A stretch of 64,000 nt of DNA from Streptomyces sp. AJS327 (GCF_013450295.1 NZ_SKBR01000001.1:252001-316000); one strand, 5' to 3'; numbered from the stretch's first letter, positions 24,818 through 33,831 are shown. Numbers and translations are program-made. The notes: generated by a model from the letters alone, not told the origin.

Positions 24818-26599
24818 TCAGCCGGCCATGGCCGCGATGATGCGGGGCAGGAGTACGGCGTTGGCGCTGCCGAGGGACACCCTCACCGGCTGGTGCCTGC
24901 CCCGCTCATGGATCCACACCAGGCCGTCCGCGACCTCGACGTCCGTGAGCGAACCCCAATCGGCCTCCATGACCCCGCGCAGCGTGAGCCCGCCGCGGTG
25001 CACGAGCACCTCGCCAACGGTGAACGACCCGCCGCGCCGGATCAGGTCGAGACGCTCCGCGAGCAGCCGGGGTTCGAGCACGCGCTGCGCGAACTCGACC
25101 AAGGCCAGCCACGCTTCGGGGGCTTGTGCCCTCTTACCGCCCTTGCTCCATGTCAGATCTCCCAGGCTCTTCGGTGAGTTCCCGTATCCGCCCACGCCGA
25201 ACGTGTACGTGTTGGTGTACGTGGAGGGGAACAGGAAGCCCAGGTGTTTGGTCCGCGAGACGGGATACCGGACCCACTCGATCTCCTCCCAGGCCAGCGA
25301 GTCACGGCCATACGTGATCCGCTGCTGGTCGGCGACCACGTGTGTCGTCCAGCCGACCAGACTGTCCACGAAGGGGCGCTCGGGGGCCTCTTGGCGCGAG
25401 GCCGCGGATCGCGGAGGCGCCGTGCGCGGGGATGCCGTGCGCTGGCCGTTCGCCCCGGCATAGGCCCGCAGCCACGCCGGTACCCCGGCCCGCGGGTAGG
25501 CGGCGAGGTCGTTGCGGTAGTGCGTGGGGGCGAGCAGCTGCCCGTCAGGGAGCCGCTCGTCACCGTAGTCGTACTGGGTCGAGACCTGGGCCTGGCCGCC
25601 GGGCCCCTTGGTGACGGCGACCAGCAGACGCAGCCACGGTCCGGCCGGCATGGCGGCCGCGAGATGGCGCTGGCGGCGTACGAGAAGGGCTATCCGCTCC
25701 GGCACCCGTGCCTCCACGGGCCGTTCGTGCTGCCAGAAGCACAGATCGGCCGTCTCGGCGGAGACCGCGCAGGAGAACGCTGCCACCATGCGCTCCCACC
25801 GCTGTGGTCCGCACAGCACCAGCTGGCGGGCGATCTCGTCGGTCAGCGCGGTCACGCGGGCCGCCGTCACGTCCTCGGGCGGGGTACCGACGACGGTGAA
25901 GTCAGCGATCGCGCCCGGCTGCCCGGACCGGGCATCGAGGCGCTCGAACTCCGCCTTGAGGTCGTTCATGAACGCCTCCTCGGCGGGCGGACGCCGTACG
26001 AAGGCCTCCTCCGCGGTGAACAGGGCGTCGGCCTGTTCGGGCGGGATCGCGGAGGTGACCTCCTTGATCCGCCCCGTGTCGCCGACCATGAACACCGAAC
26101 GGCCGACGGGCATGTCGAGAAACGCCATGGGATCGCTGTCGTCGACGTCGACGGGCGCGTATACGCTCCAGCCCGCGGCGAACCGATCCGCCACCAGGCC
26201 CTGGGTCGGGTAGTCCAGGCCGCCGGTGGCGATGTGCTCCTGGACCAGGGCGATGGCGCGCCGCTCGTCGATGCGTCCGACCGCACCCGGCTGCGGGGCC
26301 CTGCCCAGCGGATGGCTCGGGTCCGCCCCGTCTGGGCCCGGGTAGTGGTGAGTGAGCTCGAACCACAGGCGCAACTCGTCGGCGGTCACAGCGTCGGTCC
26401 CGGGGCTCACAGCGTCCCACATATCTCCGGGATAGCGGGCGTAGAGGGCGACGGACTCCCCCTCGGAGACGGTCACGTAGTCGCAGGCGTGGAAATCCCC
26501 GTACGCGGCGACCATGGCGAGCGATGGCGCGGCGGGGCGCTCCTCGCGCGCGATTTCCCCGCCGTCCATGCCTATCGCGGCCAGTACATGGCGGGGCAT
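24818..26599 (-). CDS. Multi-domain protein of unknown function, possible immunity-type domains
   Basis: 593 aa from ATG 26599 (GAGGGA 9 nt upstream); a GTG at 26608 is too close to that site. No enzyme motif is seen. The region ~115-205 (RRAIALVQEHI... GWSVYAPVDVD... VFMVGDTGRIKEVTS) is reminiscent of YrhB/Imm35-type immunity domains. About 265-370 is reminiscent of YezG/DUF600. The last ~190 residues (TTHVVADQQRITYGRDSLAWEEIEWV...) look like tandem PH-like strands. All three resemblances are weak. No signal peptide or membrane segment, so cytoplasmic. Cargo between two transposase relics; no adjacent toxin is evident. Confidence 0.6.
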   Translation of the reverse strand: MPRHVLAAIGMDGGEIAREERPAAPSLAMVAAYGDFHACDYVTVSEGESVALYARYPGDMWDAVSPGTDAVTADELRLWFELTHHYPGPDGADPSHPLGRAPQPGAVGRIDERRAIALVQEHIATGGLDYPTQGLVADRFAAGWSVYAPVDVDDSDPMAFLDMPVGRSVFMVGDTGRIKEVTSAIPPEQADALFTAEEAFVRRPPAEEAFMNDLKAEFERLDARSGQPGAIADFTVVGTPPEDVTAARVTALTDEIARQLVLCGPQRWERMVAAFSCAVSAETADLCFWQHERPVEARVPERIALLVRRQRHLAAAMPAGPWLRLLVAVTKGPGGQAQVSTQYDYGDERLPDGQLLAPTHYRNDLAAYPRAGVPAWLRAYAGANGQRTASPRTAPPRSAASRQEAPERPFVDSLVGWTTHVVADQQRITYGRDSLAWEEIEWVRYPVSRTKHLGFLFPSTYTNTYTFGVGGYGNSPKSLGDLTWSKGGKRAQAPEAWLALVEFAQRVLEPRLLAERLDLIRRGGSFTVGEVLVHRGGLTLRGVMEADWGSLTDVEVADGLVWIHERGRHQPVRVSLGSANAVLLPRIIAAMAG

Positions 26600-26693
26600 C
26601 AGCACCACTCCCTCGCGGACATGGAGGCACGACCGTAGCCCAAGACGACCATCGGGGCGAAGCAGGGGTCCCGTTTCGGGGCCGCCGCCTCAG

Positions 26694-26862
26694 GCGGTGG
26701 GAGCGCTGCCACAACACCACCCACGCCAAGATCCGGTGCCTCGGCGAACAGGCCATTGCCATCCCCAAGGGGTGGCGCCTCCCGCGAAAGCTCCACTGTG
26801 GAACCAACCGCATCACCGATGTGGTGATGGCTGCTTTCGCCCTTCACCACGCATCGGCGTGA
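26694..26862 (+). pseudogene. IS5-like transposase C-terminal relic
   Basis: The + strand frame reads RWERCHNTTHAKIRCLGEQAIAI and then GWRLPRKLHCGTNRITDVV and AAFALHHASA, ending at TGA 26862. This is the C-terminal segment of the same IS5-like family as the relic at 23985-24378, in opposite orientation and too divergent to be a recent copy. Everything upstream of about residue 1 of this segment is missing, so it is a fragment. Confidence 0.72.
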
Positions 26863-27104
26863 GGTTGGAGAACGCTCCGTGTGCGGAACGGCGCGCCACC
26901 ACGTCGCCTCGTACGCGTCGGTGAACGGCTCGGCCAGCGCCGGATCGTGGTGCACCTCCACGCGCGGCCGCTCCGCTGGGGATGGGCCGTTAGCACGACG
27001 CCCGACAGCCGACAGCCCGGTGGCCCGCCTCCGCTTCGCCGGGCGCCCGACCGCCCGGCCACGGCGTCCGAAGTGAGCCCGGCGCGGCGGGAGTCGGGGC
27101 GCGG
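26863..27104. other. Intergenic remainder of the island
   Basis: On the - strand about 26868-26985 translates to VEVHHDPALAEPFTDAYEATWWRAVPHTE, which looks like the C-terminal tail of a longer coding sequence rather than random sequence. I cannot name the family. No start codon or upstream continuation is evident, so it is listed as a likely fragment. Confidence 0.3.
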
Positions 27105-28640
27105 TCAGCGGCTGGGGGCGGTGCAGGTGGAGGGGGAGGGCTTGCCGTCGGGCCAGGCCACCCGGACGAGGGTGATCTTGCTCTGGCCCTGTTCCCACTC
27201 CGGGTTGAGCCGTACGACGTGCACCGCCTTGTTGTGCGCGCTGCCGGTGTTGTCGAGGCAGATCCAGCCGCTGACCCCGGGGACCTTGTCCACGTTCTTC
27301 AGCCGCCGCCAGCCGTCCCACACCTCGTCCAGCCGGGGTGTCCGGCGTCCGTTGTCCGACTGGAGACGGATGGAGGTGATGGCGGTGCGGGCCGCGTCGT
27401 AGGTGGTCATGAGGCGGGAGTCGGTCAGGCTGGCGCCCTTCAGTTTGCTGGCCGCCACGCGCAGCGCCGCGAGTTCCTTGCGGGCGCTCCGTGCCTCGGG
27501 GGCGTCGGAGGTCTTCCAGGCGTCGGGGTGGGCCACCGAGGCGTACTCGACGGTGACGCGTTTCAGCGCCTTGCGCCACTCGTCGGTCCTGTCCTTCGGC
27601 ACGTACGAGTCGACGGTCGAGGCTCCCGAACCCGTGATGATCCGGAAGGTGTTGCCGGTGTTCTCACACGGCTGGTCGCCCAGTTTCTCGACCAGTAGCC
27701 GGAGTTGGGGTGGGCGTCCGGCGAAGAACACGGTGTCGCTGCCGGATTGGCAGATGTTCTGCACGATGTTCTGGAAGTCCCCGGCCAGCGTCCGGTCGTC
27801 GTCGCCGCGCCGGGTCGAGGTGTACTGCTCGGACTCCAGCGCCCCCGCGGAGCGTTTGGCCTCGAACGCCTCGCGCAGGGTGCGGACGTAGCTGTCGCCC
27901 GGGCGGACGTCCTCGACCAGGAAGGCGTCCCGCATGTCGCGGTCGCGGGTGAGCACCGCGGCCTGGTCCCGGTTGGACGGGACGACCCGGCTGAACCCCG
28001 GTGTGGTCAGCGAGTCGGCGCTGATCGGGCCGCCGACCACCGGGATGCCCAGCTTCCCCGTCATGTGGCGGATGGCCTCCCCGGTGTTGCGTTCGCTCAG
28101 GTCGAAGCCGACCACCGCGCGCAGCCGGTGCTTCCCGTCCTCGGCCATCTCCTTCAACTGCCGTGCCACGGGCCGCCAGTGGGCGCTGCCCACCCCCGGG
28201 TTGGCGAGGACGAGCCGAATGGCGGGCCGCGCGGACCGGTTGGCGGCGCGCTGCGCCAGGTAGGCGCCCTGTACCTCGTGCTGTATCTGCCTTTCGGTCG
28301 CGGCCCGGCGACGCGGGGCGTTCTCGCCGGAGGTCATCGGGATCATCATGGCGACGGTCACGTAGGGCGCGTCGTCGCCGGTCACCCGGTCGTTCTCGCG
28401 CTTGATCCGGGCGCTGACGTCGGTGAGTTCACCGAAGGTGTAGCCGCCGTCGGTGACGCCCGTGCACTCGCCGTCGCGTTCCTCGACGCCCGGCGCGCAG
28501 GCGACGTCGGTGAGTCGGTCGTGGGCGACCAACGTCCCGGCGCCCAGGGCCAGTAGCAGGACGAGGTAGAGCGCGCCCTTGGTGAGTGGCCCCGCGCCGC
28601 GCGGGGGCAGGGTCCAGGTGTTCCGTGTGTTCCGCGCCAT
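27105..28640 (-). CDS. Membrane-anchored periplasmic-binding-protein-like receptor
   Basis: 511 aa from ATG 28640 (GGAGAGG upstream; a GTG at 28655 is the alternative). A single membrane helix, LTKGALYLVLLLALGAGTLVA (first 20 residues: LTKGALYLVLLLALGAGTLV), lies at about residues 20-40 with no lipobox Cys. The rest is extracytoplasmic and resembles the type I periplasmic-binding fold of branched-chain amino-acid receptors: VTVAMMIPMTSGENAP, then IRLVLANPGVG, VVGFDLSERNTGEAIRHM and IPVVGGPISADSLTTPGFSRVVPSN. Transport permeases are absent. The neighbour upstream on the same strand is a P-loop NTPase, suggesting ligand sensing rather than uptake. Four Cys could make disulfides. Confidence 0.7.
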   Translation of the reverse strand: MARNTRNTWTLPPRGAGPLTKGALYLVLLLALGAGTLVAHDRLTDVACAPGVEERDGECTGVTDGGYTFGELTDVSARIKRENDRVTGDDAPYVTVAMMIPMTSGENAPRRRAATERQIQHEVQGAYLAQRAANRSARPAIRLVLANPGVGSAHWRPVARQLKEMAEDGKHRLRAVVGFDLSERNTGEAIRHMTGKLGIPVVGGPISADSLTTPGFSRVVPSNRDQAAVLTRDRDMRDAFLVEDVRPGDSYVRTLREAFEAKRSAGALESEQYTSTRRGDDDRTLAGDFQNIVQNICQSGSDTVFFAGRPPQLRLLVEKLGDQPCENTGNTFRIITGSGASTVDSYVPKDRTDEWRKALKRVTVEYASVAHPDAWKTSDAPEARSARKELAALRVAASKLKGASLTDSRLMTTYDAARTAITSIRLQSDNGRRTPRLDEVWDGWRRLKNVDKVPGVSGWICLDNTGSAHNKAVHVVRLNPEWEQGQSKITLVRVAWPDGKPSPSTCTAPSR

Positions 28641-28736
28641 GCCGTTCCTCTCCACGTCCTCTCCACGCCAGCGGACCTCGGGCCGCGACGCGTTCCTGCC
28701 CCGTGGTGCCGGGGCGTCGCGCGTCCGGTGGGGCCG

Positions 28737-28960
28737 TGCCCGGAGAACGGGTGGGCCGTGCCCGGGTCCGGACGGTCACGTGCCCGTGTCCGGTCGTACG
28801 GTGTGCGGTTCGTGCCCGTGGTGCGGCGGCCGGTGCCCGTACGGCGTTGCGCTGGTGCCCGTACGTGCCGGTGCCGTTGCGCTTTTCTGCCCGTATGGAT
28901 GCCCGAACGGTGCGGTGTGGCTGCCCGTTTGGGGCGGTGTCCGTGCCCGTGTGTGCCCGT
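28737..28960. repeat. Helically phased TGCCCG repeat array
   Basis: TGCCCG occurs at 28737, 28759, 28781, 28813, 28834, 28856, 28888, 28900, 28922, 28944 and 28954. Gaps are 22, 22, 32, 21, 22, 32, 12, 22, 22 and 10 bp, each close to a multiple of the ~10.5-11 bp helical repeat and mostly not multiples of 3. Eight copies read TGCCCGT. The array lies in the 497-nt gap upstream of the receptor gene (read as ACGGGCA on its strand) and downstream of the NTPase stop. It looks like a cooperative protein-binding array or a curved/looped promoter element. Confidence 0.65.
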
Positions 28961-29137
28961 CCGTGTCGTCCGGAGCGGTGCTCCTCGGCGCGGGCGTGCG
29001 AGCGGTTGGTACGAGTGGTGCGGTCCGGTGCGTGCTGGTGCGGTGGTGCCGTGCCGTGCGGTGCTGGCCGGAGCCGTGGGCGCCGGGGTGGGCCGTGGCC
29101 GGGTGCCGGGGCGGAGGGTGGTGCGGACGCAGCCGGG

Positions 29138-31390
29138 CTAGAGCCGCGGCAGGTGCGGTGGTTTGACGCCGTGTACGAGGGACCGCGTCCAGGCGTGCGC
29201 GGCGCGGGTGTAGGTCTGGCTGCCCGCCGGGACACCAGCCAGGTACATCAGCTTCTGCCCGAAGGTCTCGATCTCGTCCACGTCGGGGACGGTGTCCGGT
29301 GCGGAGAACGACCAGAGCAGGTCGACGAGAGCGGCGATCACCCGGTGCGGTCCCCGGTCGCTCTCGTGCACGCACGCCGAGCAACGTCCGCTCTCGCCGG
29401 GGGCGTTGGCTTCGGCGTCCGTCAGCATCCCGCTCGGCGGCCGTGGTGCGGCGCACACGATCTGGAGGTCGGAGAGCCACTTCTCCGCCCGGCGCTCCTC
29501 CTCCGGCGTGCGCTGCTCCTCCGGCGCGCGCTGCTCCTCCGGTACGCGCCGCGCGAACTTCGTGTGCAGGGCGCAGACCACGGCGTGCCGGTCGCCCAAC
29601 GCCAGGGTGTGGTGCAGGCACTGGACGGAGTGCTCGCGCGTGCCGAAAGGGCCGGGGTCCCGCTGGTCGGAGCAGTAGACGGCGCGGGCGCGACGGTGGG
29701 CCCGCGCCCAGAGGTCGGGGTCGTCGGCGGCGAGCAGCTGGGAGAAGGCCGTGCGGACGGTGTAGTCCCGCACCAGTGGTGTGTCGCTTCCGAGCCCCGG
29801 CCAGGGCTTCTCCTGCTGCCAGTGGTCCTCGCGCGGCAGCAGCGTCAGTGCCTTCCGCTCCCAGGACTCGCTGTGCGAACCGCCAGCCGGTCCGTCCTCC
29901 GGTCCGTCGCCCGGTCCGTCGTCGGGTCCGTCGTCGGGCTCGCCGTCCGGTCGGTCGTCCGGCCGTGCGTTCCGCCCGTCGTCCGGCCGTGTGTCCGGCA
30001 GCCCGTCGTGGAACTCCCGCCAGAGGGCCTTCGCCGCCGATCCGTCCAGGGCCACCGAGAGCAACGGCAGCCACTCCCGGGCCTCCTGGTTCCGCACCAG
30101 GTGGTGGGCGAGCGCCCGGACCGCGGCCAGCTCCTGCTGTTCCCGCGTGGTCCCCTCCCGCGGCGGTTCGCGGAGCACGGTCACCATCGCGTGGATGCTG
30201 CCCGCCCGTCCCCCGCAGCGCCGCTGGATGATCCCGGTCGCGTGGGTCGACGGCGGACGGTTCGTGGGGAACATCTGCCGGACCTGGTGCCGGGACAGCT
30301 GGGGCGCCGCCAGCGGCAGCAACCACCGTCCGGGCGAGGTGTCGTGGGCGGGCTGTCCGGCCCACTGCTTCCCGGCCTCCGCGACCTGCTCGGCGCTGGT
30401 CAGTCCGGACGGGTCGCCCAGCGCGGTGAGGAGGATGACCGGCCTGGTGAGGGTGCCGGTGTCGAAGGGCGCCGCGTAGGCGCGCAGCAGCGCGGCGGTG
30501 AGCCGGTCCCCGGTCTCGGTGTGCGTGTTGTCGAGCATCAGCAGTGGCCGGGGGAGCTTGTTCCAGCGGCGTAGCTGCCCGTAGTGCGCGCTGATGTCGG
30601 CGAGTAATGCCCGGAAGAGCAGTTCATCCGCGAAGTCCGGGTCGCCCTCCGGGGCTTCGAGGGTGAACAGGAAGCGCGCGAGCTTTTCGAGCGGACCGCC
30701 CTGGAAGTACGGGGTGAGCTGCTCTCCCCACCACTCCACGGTCCGCCCGCCGGTGCGGCCTCTCTGGTGCAGCTCGGGTACGACCTGCACGGCGGTCGAG
30801 GCCACGCTCCCCAGGTACGGCACCATCGGGAAGACGTCCTGGAGCACGCCGGGCAGCAGCTCAAGCCAGCGGCGCAGCGGCCCACGCAGCATCCCGTCCC
30901 TGACGTTCTGGTCCTCTAAGAGGGACGCCAACTGAGTTTCGGCGGCGTTGAGTTGAGGGTTACTGGTGTCGCTCACCGCGTGCCATCTGGCCATGACCAG
31001 CAGGCCGATCTGGGAGCGTGGGAACGGTACGCCGCGCCGTCCGGGCACGCTGGCGGCCACGTCACGGGCGAGCCGGTGGACCGCCCCGGGCACCGGTAAC
31101 GCGCTCGACGGGCCGTCCCGCCGAAGGGTCACGGACGGCGCCCCGACATCGAGCAGCGCGGCCGGAATCCGGTCGCGGTAGCTGGCCTGGAGCGCGGCGA
31201 GCGGCGCGCTCTTGCCCGCGCCCACCCCGCCGGTGAGCTGGATGACGGGTGGACCGTTCGGGAAGGGGCTGTCGAGCAGCGCGTTCCCGTGGCGTTCCAG
31301 GCCGATGAGCGCCGGTACGAATTCGTCCAGGAGGCTGTGGTACCCGCAGAGATGGACCATCCCGTTTCCCCGTCCCCGTCGGTCCGTCAT
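29138..31390 (-). CDS. P-loop NTPase, STAND/AAA-like
   Basis: 750 aa from ATG 31390; longer upstream frame is Pro/Arg-rich low complexity and is rejected. Walker A is in IQLTGGVGAGKSAPLAAL at about residue 48-65. Walker B-like is PRPLLMLDNTH, and a following ILLTALGDPSG is sensor-like. No transmembrane helices. Two low-complexity acidic inserts (DDGPDDGPGDGPEDGP and PEEQRAPEEQRTPEEE) sit in the second half. A cysteine pair, CSACVH, near the C-terminus may bind metal. The effector domain, if any, is not recognised. It is followed on the same strand, 497 nt on, by the membrane receptor. Confidence 0.65.
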   Translation of the reverse strand: MTDRRGRGNGMVHLCGYHSLLDEFVPALIGLERHGNALLDSPFPNGPPVIQLTGGVGAGKSAPLAALQASYRDRIPAALLDVGAPSVTLRRDGPSSALPVPGAVHRLARDVAASVPGRRGVPFPRSQIGLLVMARWHAVSDTSNPQLNAAETQLASLLEDQNVRDGMLRGPLRRWLELLPGVLQDVFPMVPYLGSVASTAVQVVPELHQRGRTGGRTVEWWGEQLTPYFQGGPLEKLARFLFTLEAPEGDPDFADELLFRALLADISAHYGQLRRWNKLPRPLLMLDNTHTETGDRLTAALLRAYAAPFDTGTLTRPVILLTALGDPSGLTSAEQVAEAGKQWAGQPAHDTSPGRWLLPLAAPQLSRHQVRQMFPTNRPPSTHATGIIQRRCGGRAGSIHAMVTVLREPPREGTTREQQELAAVRALAHHLVRNQEAREWLPLLSVALDGSAAKALWREFHDGLPDTRPDDGRNARPDDRPDGEPDDGPDDGPGDGPEDGPAGGSHSESWERKALTLLPREDHWQQEKPWPGLGSDTPLVRDYTVRTAFSQLLAADDPDLWARAHRRARAVYCSDQRDPGPFGTREHSVQCLHHTLALGDRHAVVCALHTKFARRVPEEQRAPEEQRTPEEERRAEKWLSDLQIVCAAPRPPSGMLTDAEANAPGESGRCSACVHESDRGPHRVIAALVDLLWSFSAPDTVPDVDEIETFGQKLMYLAGVPAGSQTYTRAAHAWTRSLVHGVKPPHLPRL

Positions 31391-31898
31391 GTCGCAGGGG
31401 TAGCGCCCGCATCGTAGGGGCGCGCGCCAGTGGGGCGCTACGGAGCGGGGCGGTCGGCCGTGAACTGTCACCGTGCCGGGACCGTTCGGCGGTCGAACTG
31501 TTGCGATTCGGCGGTCAGTTGGGGTTGCGGCGGCCGTCGGCCGCCGGGGCGCGGACCCGTGTACGGGAGCGGGGCGTGGCGACCGGGAGCCCGGCGGGGA
31601 GTTGGGAGCCGTGGGGTGGCCGTGGGACTGGGAGCCGTGGGACTGGGGGCCGTTGGGCCGGGAGTCATGGGGCTGGGGGCGGTGGGGTGCGCGGGCCCCA
31701 CCGGTCGACCGCCCCGGTGGGGCCGACTCCGCCCACGTGCGGGGGATCGTCGGGTCCGGTGCCACCGGCTCCGCCCGCTCGCGGGGGGCCGCCGGGCGGG
31801 GTCGCACACCCGCCCGCTCGCCCGGGGCCGTGAGCCCCGGGGGTGTCCGGCCGCGCGGAGGCCCTCAGGCCGTTCCGTACTCCCTCCGCGCGGCGGTC
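31391..31898. other. Intergenic region with tandem 15-bp repeats
   Basis: 508 nt between the NTPase start and the aldehyde dehydrogenase stop. 31619-31678 holds four imperfect 15-bp units (GCCGTGGGACTGGGA and variants). The frames crossing it encode only His/Pro/Ser-rich low complexity. No gene is supported. It must contain the NTPase promoter. Confidence 0.5.
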
Positions 31899-33290
31899 TC
31901 AGGGGGCGCCGTCAATCGGCACCACATTGATCAGTTTCTTGTTGACGAACTCGTGGATGCCGTACTCGGACAGTTCGCGGCCGTACCCGGAGTGCTTGGT
32001 ACCGCCGAACGGGAGGTCCGCCTTGGTCCACGTCGGATGGTTGACGAACACCATGCCGGTGTGGATCCGCCGGGCCACCTCCTCCCCGTGCGCGGGGTCG
32101 GAGGTGAACACCGAACCGCCCAGCCCGAAGCTGGAGTCGTTCGCCAGCCGCACGGCCTCGTCCTCGTCCCGCACCCGGAAGAACATCGCGATCGGCCCGA
32201 AGATCTCCTGGTCGTAGACCGGGTTCCGCTCGTCGATGTCGGTCAGCAGCGCCGGTTCCACGAAGGCGCCGCGCTCCGGCACCCGCGCCCCCGTACTGAT
32301 CAGCGTGGCGCCGCCGTTGACCGCCTCCCGTACCTGCTCCCGTACCGTGTCCGCCGCCTGCTGCGAGGACAGCGGCGGGAGTGTGGTCTCCTCGTCGAAC
32401 GGGTCGCCCGCGCGCAACGCGCCCAGCGCGTCCCGGAGTTTGACCAGGAACTCGTCGGCCAGCTCCTCCACCACGATGATCCGCTTCGCGGCGACGCAAC
32501 TCTGCCCGCAGTTGTTCATCCGTCCCCAGCGGGCCCACTCCACGGTCCGGTCCACGTCCGCGTCGGCCAGCACGATCAGCGCGTCGCTCCCGCCCAGCTC
32601 CAGGGTGTTCTTCTTCAGCTGCTTGCCCGCCTCCCCGGCCACCGCCGCTCCGGCCGCCTCCCCGCCGGTCAGCGCCACCCCCTGCACCCGGTCGTCCGCG
32701 ATCAGCGCGTTGACCTGCTCCTTGCTGGCGTACAGGTTGGTGTACACGCCCTCCGGCGCGCCCGCCTCCAGGAACAGCCGCTCCACCGCGCCCGCCGACT
32801 GCGGAACGATCGAGGCGTGCTTGACCAGCACCACGTTGCCCGCCATCAGGTTGGGCGCCGCGAACCTCGCCAGCTGGTAGTAGGGGAAGTTCCACGGCTG
32901 AATTCCGAGCAGCACCCCCATCGGCTCGCTGACGACCCGGGCCTCGCCCTCGTCGGGGCTCGCCACACTCAGCGTCTCCGGCGCCAGAAAGTCCTCCGCG
33001 TTGTTCGCGTAGTACTCCAGGATCTCCGCGCTGAGCCGTACCTCGTCCAGCGCCTCCCGGTACAGCTTGCCCATTTCCAGGGTGAGCAGCCGCGCGTAGT
33101 CGTCCTTGTACTCCCGCAGCATTCCCGCCGCGCGCAGGACGACCTTCGCGCGCTGCGGAAAGGACGACTCGGCCCAGAACCGGGAGGCGGAGTCGGCACG
33201 CGCCACCCGCTCCTCCAGTTCGGCCTCGGAGAGGCCCCGGAAACTCGCGAGTGTCTCGTTGGTGTACGGGTTGATGGTCGCGTAACCCAT
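31899..33290 (-). CDS. Aldehyde dehydrogenase, succinate-semialdehyde dehydrogenase type
   Basis: 463 aa. NAD(P)-dependent oxidation of an aldehyde, probably succinate semialdehyde, to the acid. The catalytic Glu is in TLELGGSDALIV and the catalytic Cys in NNCGQSCVAAKR. The cofactor-site motif is GIQPWNFPYYQ, and the C-terminal EIFGPIA and PFGGTKHSGYGRE are intact. Length matches GabD/Sad-type enzymes of ~460 aa. ATG 33290 begins MGYATINPYTNE, the usual family start. It diverges from the SDR gene across a 541-nt region rich in palindromes. No GABA transaminase is nearby. Confidence 0.9.
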   Translation of the reverse strand: MGYATINPYTNETLASFRGLSEAELEERVARADSASRFWAESSFPQRAKVVLRAAGMLREYKDDYARLLTLEMGKLYREALDEVRLSAEILEYYANNAEDFLAPETLSVASPDEGEARVVSEPMGVLLGIQPWNFPYYQLARFAAPNLMAGNVVLVKHASIVPQSAGAVERLFLEAGAPEGVYTNLYASKEQVNALIADDRVQGVALTGGEAAGAAVAGEAGKQLKKNTLELGGSDALIVLADADVDRTVEWARWGRMNNCGQSCVAAKRIIVVEELADEFLVKLRDALGALRAGDPFDEETTLPPLSSQQAADTVREQVREAVNGGATLISTGARVPERGAFVEPALLTDIDERNPVYDQEIFGPIAMFFRVRDEDEAVRLANDSSFGLGGSVFTSDPAHGEEVARRIHTGMVFVNHPTWTKADLPFGGTKHSGYGRELSEYGIHEFVNKKLINVVPIDGAP

Positions 33291-33570
33291 GTCGTCCTCC
33301 GCCCGGCGGTTCTCGGTTCAGCGTTCCGGGGGCGCGATATGCGCGGCACATCGACCCCGTGGGGGAGCGGGTTTCCCTGTCCCGGTGACCCACACCCGCC
33401 AGCGGCCGATCCGTTCCCCCAGCCTGGACTCCCCGGGCTCTGATCACCACCGGGGACGGGAGCTGGCTCCCCGCCGGGCGTTCAGCGGGTGCCCGCCGGG
33501 GCCCGGCGGGCGAATGCCGGGAAATGACGGAGAGACCAGCCGGCGGCGACGGCGAGGGTAATCGCCCGCT

Positions 33571-33640
33571 CCCGGGGTACCCCGGGTCAGCGCCGGACGG
33601 AAACCTTGTCCAGTCCTGGACGGAAACCCTTGTCCACTCC
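33571..33640. promoter_or_regulatory. Palindrome and direct-repeat operator candidates
   Basis: CCCGGGGTACCCCGGG (33571-33586) is a perfect 16-bp palindrome. It is followed by two near-identical 23-bp direct copies, 33595-33617 and 33618-33640, each GGACGGAAACC(C)TTGTCCA plus a short tail, about 23 bp (two helical turns) apart. They lie ~190-260 bp before the SDR start, in the divergent region with the aldehyde dehydrogenase. The remaining sequence of this 541-nt gap shows no gene. Confidence 0.5.
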
Positions 33641-33831
33641 GTGAGGAATCCACCGCCCCATACCGTACGGAACGGTCTGAGCCGCGTGCGTGACGGCACC
33701 GGAAGGCGGCGGCGAGCCGACGGAAGAGGAAAGCCGGAAGTAAACCGGGGGAAACCGGCTGAAAGGGGCGGAAGGGCGCGGCGGGAAACGATCGGAGCGC
33801 GGACGCGAAAGGAACGGGAAAGGAGCCGAGA

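Noticed and set aside
28737-28960. CRISPR array
   Set aside because: Repeat unit is only 6-7 bp with 4-26 bp between units; no cas genes; better explained as a phased binding array.
31391-31807. N-terminal 139-residue extension of the NTPase
   Set aside because: Pro/His/Arg/Ser low complexity without a ribosome-binding site; ATG 31390 precedes the conserved part.
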